From Nectonema munidae (taxonomy: Eukaryota; Nematomorpha; Nectonematoida; Nectonematidae): DNA of 64,000 bases. A program made the position numbers and the translations under genes. Positions within the stretch are counted from its first letter, which is position 1, and each line of letters starts with the position of its first letter. The DNA is taken from the NCBI GenBank assembly GCA_030549495.1, contig JAUIRK010000903.1:682001-746000 (forward strand), read 5' to 3'. A model generated the notes under the pieces. The model did not search any database. It was not told where the DNA came from and worked only from the letters and a program-made list of their open reading frames with translations. This document shows positions 45,301 to 57,300 of this stretch, in pieces.

Positions 45301-48300
45301 CAATCTATCCCTTATGCGCCCATCTTATCTTTCAAAATGATAATCATCCTTGGTACAATACTTTTCGTTTAAAATGTTGTATTTAATCTCCGGCTGTTAA
45401 TATCTTTATACATTACGATACTTTTGCACCTTTACTGCCTACTGCTTGGAACAGAGGTTTCCAACCTTCTAGTTGTGGTGTTGCTATTTTGCATTTCGTT
45501 AGGCATCAATGTATTCCTGATAATAATTAAGGATGTAAAAATACCAAAATTATACACAGATTTTTATGAGAACTTCGCTTACGACCACCTCATACGTATT
45601 TTGTGATGACGCTTTTTAACCATATATTTTTCGGACAAGTTTTCTGAGTAGAATGACCACCCTTCTAATTCGCCATTACGACCAGTAACTTTAAGCTAAG
45701 TAGTCTTGTAATATTACGACCAATAGCACATGTGTATTCTCATCCACACTAACTCTAAGCTATGTCGTGTTGCTAACGACAAAGAACATGTGATGTATGT
45801 TGCATAGGATTAGCATGTCTATTCTCATTGGAAAAAGGGCATCTTTTCTAACATAGTTTCACTACATCATACCCTTTTGTAGCTCGCTATATCCAGGTTT
45901 TCTAAGTTTGTTTCTTATTTGCAAGTTCATCCATACTAGGAGTTATTTTAGAAATAAATGGGCAAAACTTTAATTTTCTCTCGTTTTTATTAAGAAGAAT
46001 TTAATCTATTTATCTTTTTATCTTTAATGTTCTAAAGACAAATATAACGCTGACTTATATTTATACTTCCCTTTGGTCACCCTTGTCTTAGAAGAATGAG
46101 GTAACTTCAATAAAAAATATATGCTGAGAAATGTGCCCTACTACTACTAACCTGATTTGAAACCGTAACGGTACATTCAATATAAAGTAGATAATGATCA
46201 TCAAAGCTAAGTGTTGACGGCTAGTTGGTTGATGCTCACGCACAGCCACTCGACGTCAGTTCAAACCTCATTGTTTGAATACCAAAGTGGAACTGATGAG
46301 GCTTCAATAGCCAAAACCGGTCTTCACATAGTGTACACTTAGTGATGATGATCAAAATACAAGAGAACTTACAATTTCTAGTTATATCTTCTAATAAACT
46401 TGTATGCACAATAATACGTTCAATAAAAAACATACACACAAATTCCTATTTTTAAAAACCTACCATTGCATTGAAAAATTGGAATTTTTAATTTCTTATT
46501 AAATTTATTTCTTATTTTAGTAGCTACCTTTAATTCGAATATTAGAACAAAATGTAGGTCTAAATAAAGAACACGCTGATTTCTGTAATTTTTATTCTCT
46601 AACAATTTTGTTTATTATTTATAGTTTTTTTCATAGGAAATACTACATACTTGGCTACCAATATTGACTTTATATTATATAAAGTTCATAATCCGACATT
46701 AACCTAAGAATCTTAGACTTGGTAATAAACTTTGGCATGATATAGGACATACCTTTTTTACTTTTCTTGACCTTCATATTGTGGGTTCTATTAAAGTATT
46801 GACATGCAATTCTTTGTTAATCCCTTCAAACTCAAGCGGAGATCACCTTCGCATTAATTTTAAATCCTCTGTTATATAAAATCCTTATAAAAAAGATTAG
46901 CAGACATTAGGTTTTCAAAAAGCAGCATAACTGTGCTTGTACTTAAGCTTGTAGTTTGTCTTTAATCATAGGTCACTTGTCCCAAACATGTTGATAGCTG
47001 TCGCCATTATTGTTGAATCTTCTTTCACTTTAATGGATGTCTGCTTTTCATCAATATTTCAGCAGTCTGTCTTTTTTGCATCATTTCTTCTATATTTTCT
47101 AATTTAAGGGATCAATTTTTCATGTTTGGATTGGTTGATTAGTTTTGTAGAGGTCTTCAGTTCTCAACAGACTTTTCTGGACAGTGGATCTAGAAAATCT
47201 CACATCCAAGGATACTTTCAGAAACATAGGTCTATATTGTCACTAGCTGTCAGGTGTTAGAGAGACGCATTTTGGGTTTTGGTTTCTTTTTGAGGTTTTC
47301 CTTCCACTAGATTGATTGCTTGTCTAGGCTAACCAGGTTCATCTAGCCGAAGCTCTCTAACGTATATTAATTTTCCCCTTCTTCGTGTTAGTAACACTTT
47401 TCCTTCACAAGAAGACTGAATGCTGGGCTTTCGTAGCCAAGGCTGTAATGAGATGCATACCATCTGAAGGGTTTATGAGATAGTGCGAGAATATCCCCAC
47501 TACTAACTCGATCATGTCCATGTTAGGCAACGGTTCTTAAAGGCTTAACAAAAAGTCGCTCTGTAAAAGTAAAAATTTAGCGATTAAACCTCTGCTACTT
47601 CTACTGGAATTGAATTTGAGCGCTGCTACAACTGCTTGCTTTCTATAATATAATATACAATATATTTCAATAGCTGCTGGCTTGTTTGAATTCATAAAAA
47701 CATGAACATGGTATATTTCTCCGCAATCACAAATCTGTGTGAAAAGATCTTTACTCTCATTTTCCCAATTATTAACTTTGTCAAACTTTTTATTTTTTGA
47801 TCTTGAAATTAATATTTTACCTTAGATGTGCTTGTGCAGCTCAAATTACCTGTTTATTGCATCACGCTTTGACAATTCCATCCTTCTCAAATTCATTGAA
47901 GTGTCAAAAAAAGCAGCCATTACAACTGGCAAAAATAACGAGGTTCCGTTTTTTTTTGATTTCAAGAAAACCTTAAAATAGGAAAATATAACTAATTATA
48001 TATAACTAATATAGCTTATTACTATTTCCATTTTTTTAGATATTGCTTACACATAAGTTATTGTATAATGGAAATTTATTGGCTCAAACTATAGAAATCA
48101 TTCAGCTTTACTAATTTATAAAATAACCTTCTGCTTACGCGCAGAAGAAACGTGAACTTATATGGTAACATGCACTTTAAAGGACACTGCCAGAAGATAA
48201 ATGAAAAATTATGATTAAACACATTTATTTTTCAATAAAGACTTATTTTAGAACGATACAAAATATACTAAATTATATATTTCATAAATATTCTCCAAAA

Positions 48301-51300
48301 CCTCAAGAAGTTATTATTATTTTTAGTTAAATTAAAAAGTTTTAAAGTTTTTTTAAGTTTTTAAGTTATATTTAGAAGTATTATTATTTTTAGTCACCAA
48401 TTGGTTATATACAGCTATTTTAAAACTACGTTTCTTTTGGTATGATATTTGATATTTATTCTGAGATTGCAATATTTAACTGTCGATATATTATGATCTA
48501 CATATAAAACATATTCTCCCCTCTATTCCATTTGATATATATATATATTAAATGGGAGACCGTTTTTAATTTTTTTTAAAACTTTTTTCATAATAAAGTT
48601 TGCTCCAGATTTGATTAGATATATAGATTGAGACACGACGGTGTAAAAATTGACTTATAACATTTTGAGGTAGTATCATGATGTGGTAGAGATTTTGACT
48701 TATATCCAGAATTTTGTTTTAACTGACTTTGTTTATGAACAGATTTCCCTGTATACGAATATATTTTTACGTAAAAATCTTTAATTTTTGATTTTTTAAA
48801 ATTTTTTTTATTTACATGTTTTCACAACATTTCTATTAAAATTAAAAAATTTAAAAAATATATTTTTTATTTTTTTAAAAAAATCCTCTGATAAAATTTT
48901 CGAAATTTTCAAACTCATCCAATTTTAAATTTTAATACTCCCATTTAAAGGAAACTACTAATTACGAAAATGTATAAAAATTTTAACATTGAATTTATTA
49001 AAATACTTTTTTATGCCTTTGAATTTGATAAAATGACAAAAAATATATTTAAATTTCCGATTTATCAGTTTCTTTCGGCCGGCTCAAAAATAATGATCTC
49101 ACATATCCTCAACAAATATACAAGTATTATACATTTTTAGAATCATCTCATCAGGCTGTTTAATAATTTTAATGTTTTATTTAATTATTTTCGATCGTTT
49201 AAAAAAAATGATATTTTTTATTAAAAATTTATTTGAAGCGGGAACTTCTAACAAGATCATTACAATTGATGTCTATCTTACTATTTCAATTTAATTCAAT
49301 TGATATCTTTCGTTTTCTTATTTATGGATTGAAATATTTTAGTTATTCAATGTCCTCTAAATGTAATATTTTATATTTTTCTTTTAGAAGGAAGAAAGTT
49401 TTGTTTCTAGTCCAGCTCCCAAGAAGATAAGAACAAATAGTTCTGGAGATTGTGTTTTTATTAAAGCTCAAGACAAAAATGAGTGTGGAGAAAGACATTT
49501 TAAATTTGAAGTTTGCTTTTTCCTCTCTTATACTTTAGTTATTACATCTTTGAAAAAAATTCCTCCCCACAATTAGTCCTTGTATTTTTAAATCCAACAC
49601 CCGTTGTCAATTTAGTTTTGTTTGAGAAAAGCATTTAGTAATGTTAAATCTTTGGATATCTAATTATTATTGCTATAACTATATCGATATAATAAGAATT
49701 GAAACATTCTTGTATGTTTTCTATCAAGTCTTTTCATAGATCACTTTTTATTTATTCAAAAAAATCAATTAGTTTTTATCTACTATATATTTTATTTTTC
49801 AATTACATATGTATGTACTTCCTGATATAAAAATATATCTTTAATAATTGTGTTGAACCATATCTCCTTAGCTTCCCTACTTTATTCCATTTTTTAATTG
49901 CAAATAGGTGTGTGACAGATTAATAAGTATAGCTCCATCGGCAAAAGCTTGCATAGGTGAAAACAACAACGTTTCGGAAGAATTCTCCGAAAGCCTTGAT
50001 CCTCACTTGGAACTCCTTGTTTCTTCTGGAAAACAACAGAACGCCTGCTTATCCCTTTTACAAGTTTGAGATTTTTCTGTTTTACAATGTTGCTCTAACT
50101 CATCATCCATCATCATTATTATGATTATTTTTTCGTAACACTTCCTTTATGCACTTTTTTCAGCGCAGCATCATGCCTCAAATTATAACTACTTTTGATT
50201 TGCCTGGTTGCACCAATGTCTGGACTTTGAGTTCAAAGGAAAATTCATCTTCAGTATAATTTGAAATTCTTCATTTTCTACACCTACTTATTATTTTTAC
50301 TTTTTATCAGCAATTCTTTTCATACCCTAGTTATTTTATGAAATTTGATCTGTTTAATAAAACTTTTGGAAAATTTAAATTAGTTAAAGTGTTCTAACCC
50401 TAGAGATTTTATGAACTTTGAACTGTTTAATAAAAACTTTCGCACAATTTAAACTAGTTAAAGAGTTATTGTAAAGTTCTTTCTATATAAAAATCGATTA
50501 TTTTCATCTGTATGGTAGTCATTGTTCAACTTAAAAAAACTTCTCCAATTTGAAAAGATGTATTAAATCAGTAGGAGGTGTCAAATAAAACCCCGAAAAA
50601 TTGTACATATTTTTTTTTTCAAAAAACATATTCTAGAAGATAAAATTCTTAAATATATTAAACTTTATTTTTTTATTTATATTAAGCTTTATTTACATAA
50701 AAACATAAAAAAAAATCAATTTGTAAGTTTAAACGAGTCTTGCTTTAATTCATTTTTAGATATTACTAGTTTCTTGACTAATGTAGTCTTCTTTAAAGGT
50801 GATTCAGATATATAATTATCAGACGAATCATTTAGATCTAGCAAAGAGGAAGCAATCTGATTCTTCGAAGGTGTTTTTCGAAAGCGCAGAGTTTTCTTTC
50901 TTCACTATTATTTGAACATACATAGTACATACACACATATATAAAAATCTCATAACCTGCACGGTTGAACGCGGGTAGACAACTTTAGTGTCATCTCCAA
51001 CCTGTATACTACGATGGTTTCTATTCCATGTACAAATAACTAGGGAGACAATGTTCAACTTTCTGTTCACATTCTGCTAGATGTAAGATTTGATATACCT
51101 CATTCGGGGAGACGATGCTACATAAGTTATTACCTATATACATTATACCTGTATACTACAATGGTTCATCTCCAACCTGTATACCGCGATAATTCATCTC
51201 CAACCTATCAGTTCATATTTTGCTAGATGTAAGATTTGATATACCTCATTCGGGGAGACGATGTTAAATAAGTTATTACCTATATTTTTGCAATTTTTTC

Positions 51301-54300
51301 ACTATTTTAAATAATATATATCTATCAAATAATCAAAATAAAATTCTGTAATCAAAGAATCTAAAAATATTCTCTAAAAAGTCAAAAAATATGAAACTTT
51401 CTGTTCATATTTTGCTAGATTTAAGATTTGATATATTTCATACGATGTCACAAAAGTATTACCTATATTTTTGCAATTTGCACGATATTAAATAATATAA
51501 TTGTCAAATAATAATAATCAATATAAAATCCTGTAATCAAAGAATCGAGAAATATTCTTTAAAAAATCAAAAAATATTTATTCTTTTCAAATATATCATT
51601 AGCTCTCGTTCATTTTAGTTTCCTATATATAAAAATCATTGAGAGACTAAGTTTATCTTTCTATTCTAAAAGTAACGGGAGTCAATATTTGTGTGGGGCG
51701 CTTGTGAGAACCTAAAATTAAAATTATTTTTTAAAAATCTTCAAATAAATTTAGGTTTTTGTAGGAGAGTGGTTTATAATGAATAAAAGAATATAAATTT
51801 ATGAGGTTAATTATTGAGAAAAAATTAGTAAAACACATCTTTTTCTCTTCTTATTTTTTTCAGGGAACTTATCAAAGACATGTAACGACTTAAACATCCA
51901 AAAAAGATACACGAATCTTCTTTTTTCCATTGTAAATGTGAGGAAAGGAGACCGTTTGTTGAGTAGAGTAAAAATATATATCAACTTTCTTGGAACAACT
52001 AAAATAACAAGATTCTACATTTTTTCAATCTATTTTTTTCAACATTTGAAAAAGTATCAAGCATAGAAACTTTGTTGAAAGGTATTGAAAAATTATAACC
52101 AAATGCAAGTATAAATTTATCTTCAGTAGATAATTCAACATTAGATAAATTTCTAAACCTTTTGTTAAGCTCTGTTTCATCTAAATTATAAGTTTTCAAC
52201 AAGTTACAACATTTAAAGTTTTACAACTTAACACAAAGGAGGCATCAATGTCAGAGAGAATCAATTTATGTTTTAAAGCATGAATCTTGTTCAATGTTTT
52301 TTATTGTTTTGTAGAATAACGACATTTCCAAAATTTAAATAAATTCTTCCAAGCTCACCAAAGATAAACAGTAAGCATAATGTGAGAAAGAAAATTTTAT
52401 TTTTAATTTTGTTTTCATTTCTAATATGCCTCTATCTCTATTTTCATTATTTTTTTAGAGTAGTTTTCAATCACTTAATTTACCGCTTCTTCAGGATATT
52501 TATTGACCTTTACGAATATCTCTTTAATAACTTTTAACTCTTTTTTTAAACTTCTTTGCGTGAACACATATTTTTCGCTCTTTTTATAAACGACTTCTAA
52601 ACTCTTAATTTTTATGAAACACTGCCATTTGAAGTCCAACTCAAGTATTTATTTGAATGAGTCACTTTCCTATATACGCATGTTGAAATTTAGTCGTCTT
52701 TCTTTTTTTAATTTTCCTTTTATTTACTAAATTTACATCCAAAAATTTAATACGCCATCTCTTTCTTTCTTAACCGTAATCGTAATTTTTTTCATGATAA
52801 TTATTATTGACCACATTGAAAAGATTTCTAACTTCATGTTCATACCTGCTTCAGATAAAACAATCATCCACATAGGGTAACCAAAAAAATATTTGAAAAA
52901 CAGCCTAGTTTCAGAGAATCTTCTAATCCTACCATAAACAAGTTAAAAAATCCTACTGAGTTAGGCGCACCCATGAAAAAACCTTCATTTTGACAAGAAC
53001 GAATTATTTCATAATAGAATGTTCTTACATTAAATATCTTTATAAGAAGACAGATTATTCGTTGCGGTTGTTGACAGAATGTAGTATCATTCGAATAAAT
53101 TGCTTGAACCAATTTATTTACCTTTACTTCATTTTCTTATTTATTCCGTAAGAATTTTCAAAAAAATCTATCGTTTTTATCATGAAATACTTGAGATTAA
53201 TACTTTTTTTCTAGTTTACGAGATTTCAAATCTTGAATCAGCTTCCTACGAATTTAAAAGTAGAAATTAACGGGCTCAGAGGTCAAACTTTCGAAACTTT
53301 TTTCAAATCACTCAAATTTCAAGTGAAACAGAACCACACCATTTCAGAAGTTTTTTCTTCGAAATTACAGTAATTCTACAACAGTAATACTAGTAACACC
53401 CAATATGAAAATGCGTCGATAGTATAGTAAATGACGTATTTTATCAGCTGAAAGAAATTTTAGAGTTAAGTTTTTCTGAGTTTTACTTTCCTTATCTTTT
53501 ACATACAAAAAATCTATATTAACCGATATTTTATAAATTTATTATTATTATGATTCAAATGCGTTATCTAGTTCTAGTATTGAAATTTTTAAAAATTTGA
53601 GTCAAATTCAAAATCTTCCAAAAAAAGCCCTTCGGTGGGAGGGGGGGGGAAGGGGTGTTGGTGTTTATCTTCATAATTTTTTTTAAAAAAAAATAAATAT
53701 AAATTTTTCTTCTTTCTTAATTTTAGGAAGGAGAAAAAGAGAATGGAATCGATCCAAAGAATCAAGACTACTTAATAATTAGTAGAATGGACTCAACGCT
53801 TGTAATAATATTTTTATATGCTCAATCTTATTACAATTTATGCATAGTATATCAAGTAAAATTTTTATTCTACTGTGTTTTACCCAAAAGCGATAGCCAA
53901 GTCGCTTGATTAAGCTCGTCGTTGTTGTTGTTGTTGTTAGCCCATAGATCATACTATCTCTACATGAGTATAATCTATCAGTTCAAAACAAAACTTTGTT
54001 TAACCCATTTACGACCAATGTTCCTATTTTGGAACATAAGTAATTTCATCTTCGTCTGCGTTTTTTTAGATATCGTCTGCTTTGCTTGGTCTTAAATGGG
54101 TTAAACCAGGGATCGGCTAACTTTTTTTGCCCGTCGACTCCTTCATAGAACATTTGTCTTCACATCGACCCCCACTCCACATAGAAATGTTTCATCAAAG
54201 CATTAATCAATGCCAACAATTAAGAGAGAAATAGAAACCAAAAATGTTTCATATATCCTACACATACAATGTCCTAAACTATGTTTTAAAAGAAAAAGGT

Positions 54301-57300
54301 GATTTATTATTACTACTATAAAGTAAAAAAAGCATAGAACAATTTAGTAAGTTTTTCTATCTTATCGACCCCTAAAGATCTGTTATAGACCCCCAGGGGT
54401 CGCCCCTGGTTTAAACTGAGAAAGTATTTCCATAAAAGCAAGTACTCTCAGGGAAAAGTGTAGAATTTTGTTACACTTTCGCAGCAGCAGTGATAAACAA
54501 GTGTAATTTCAGCCAATCTGCAAAAATCCACCATAAGGTACTCCTGGCTTTTTAATCCTGTCTATTTCATTCATTTTCAATCTTTTTTGATTTACACCAT
54601 CACGGAAAAAGAAAAGGTTAGACACGATTTATTTTGTTGTAGAAAGGTTAAAATCTCCATTTGATAGAATAAAAAATGAGATTTAATCATGTTTTATAAC
54701 TATTGTGTGTTACTGGAACTTTTAAAGTTCATGTCTTTTTCAATGCTAATAAGATCACCTTCAAATGCTGATGAAAGACTTAAATCTCGCCATTCACTAA
54801 CTTGTTCTTTGTTCACTCACACGTAATAGTAGCTAATTTCACGCTTAACTATGTTTGTTAATACATTTAGTTCCAATGTTCCCAAAGGGAACACAGACCA
54901 ACTTTTTTGAATAGAATTAAATATAGATTTCTGAAAGTGTCTGCCTTCCTTTTGGGAATATTTGCACTAAAAGGGTTAATGGAAAAATAATAAAATTAGT
55001 TTCTGCTTATGCAAAAGTCATGTGAGATAATCAATTAAAATTTTCCACATATATTGGCAGGTTCTCGTTTTTTCAAAGTTAAATTTTTTGAAAATTGAGA
55101 CAATTTTTTATTGAATAAATTATTCTCCTTTTTTGAAACTAATAAAATACGTTATTCTTTAATTGCTTGTAAATTTTTTTATACCAACTTTTGAAATTTT
55201 TTATTTTTGTATTTCATTGCGTTTATGAAGGGGTAAAAACATGTTATCGACGTAAAATATAGACAACTTTTTTGAAGTTGTAAAAAAGACCCTAAAATGT
55301 AGATACAAATTAAGAAAACGGCTTTTTGAAGATTTATGTGGAAAATCGATCTTTAATCAGGAGCGGATCATAACGCATCTTCTACAAATTTTTTTTCTCT
55401 ATCTTCTTTCAAATGCTTTTCTTAAAACAAACAATCGACATTTTAGCTTGTGTGCAAACATGTGACATAGAAATAGTTTCGTGTTTAAAAAATCTAATTA
55501 TTCACTTCGGATTTCAAATATTTCAGTCTAGCCAAATATTGTATACCTTTCATAGTTTCATTGACCACCGAAGTATTCAAATTCATTTTTATAATAATTT
55601 CTCAAGAACTTGATTTTTTTCTTTTTAATTTCCCCTCTTATTGTCTTTTTTTTATATATTTTTTTTTCAAAGAACATTTCTTTACGCTTGTAACCTTAAA
55701 TTTTTATTCCTATTATGAATGAATTTTTCTAAAATGATTCATATCTTCGTTGCCTATACCTTGTTCTCAAATACGGGTTCGATGCGATTGGTGAACGCGT
55801 GATTTGTGGGAAACTTATGCACTAAAATCTAAAATTGAATCCTATTTGCTTGAATATTTCAATGAAAGAGGTATACACTGAATTTTTTTAGGTTCTTTTA
55901 GCAGGGGTGCTAAACATGATTGGGCGTATACACTTAACTTCAATAAATATTGACTTACCATTTTTTAGAATATACAAATCTATTTATAAACATGTATTGA
56001 TAAAACTACTAGGTATAAGCGAGGCGATTTTTTGGCTCTTAAAAATTCTTTTTTCATCGAATGAACGCAAAGGGAAAATTCTTCAAAAAATAGAATAAAT
56101 ATACACATTGCACATAGTCTCATAAGTGTGTGCTGAGACAACTTGTTCACGGCACGGATATTTTGCCGCAAGGACGTTTAGCGAACATTGTAAAACATTT
56201 AATTTCATACTCATAAAACGTATTAACTTCATAAATATGCTACTAACTAATGAATTAACTTACTAATTAGCTGACTAACTGATTAAATATCGATCTGACT
56301 AACCAACAATGAACTTATAATATGTTTTATGTTAGGATGATTTGTTATGGAAAAGTATATTCACAACCTAATGATCGTGAAACGATGTATTATATATCTA
56401 TTATAAAGGATATATGGATCTTGATAAGTTTTACTTGCAAGCCTCCGCCAAACTCTCAATTCACATATAGATATATTATCATAAACGACGTTTTTAGAAC
56501 CCCAAAGTTTGCACCACTTTCACTCTAAATGTAAACATATTTATCTATTTTAAAAAATCATTTGTCTATTATAACTTATAGGGGCAACAAAAATTGGCTT
56601 ATAAATTTTTTAAAAATTAACCAAGCTACTTTTACTTTATTATCACTTTCCAAATAATAATTTTTAATAAGAGAGCAGTAAATATTTTAGACAAAGTTGC
56701 TACAATTTGTTTTTATTATTTTTTACACTTAACATCGTATACCACTTTCTTCATCTTCAAATTCCATATTGCTATATAAATCCAATGCATCTTTCATTAT
56801 AACTTTTGAAGATTCCGTTTTTCAATTATTTTTCTTGATTAAAATAACACGCCTTTTTAACCGTTCCCCCTTTTAAAACTTTTCCACAAATTTTTCACTT
56901 TAAATTCACTTCTTCATTGTATAACGTGTGATTCTGGAAAAACTTAAAATTCGAAAAAGTTCTTTTTTTATTGTTTTATTCTTTTATGGGCTATGAGTTC
57001 ATTTACTGGTCTGCCACAAAATATGCGTTTACTTTGAAAGCTCAGTTGCACAAAAATATGGAAAACAAAAGAGATGAAATACTCATGGATACACTTGTCT
57101 AACTTTGCCCCATCATTTAATAGTAAAAACATGTTTTTACTTTTCTATTTGATCTCTTTGATGAGATCATAAATTGAGTGAATCAATTTAAGTTCCCGGA
57201 ATCTTAACCTATATTAAAAATTATTATAAAAATGAGAGAATCTATTTTTAGTTGTTTTGCTTTAGTATATAAGAGCCATTTAAACTTGCTCTTTGTTTGT

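Noticed and set aside
46700-46900. RLGNKLWHDIG reading near 46710 as the CPSF1 SRLGNSLLL exon
   Set aside because: A much better match with correct phase exists at 47826-47942.
50828-51070. - strand ORF as exon
   Set aside because: It overlaps the local tandem repeat and shows no family match.
55907-56171. Overlapping + and - ORFs in a CPSF1 intron
   Set aside because: No homology features and no splice context; likely chance.
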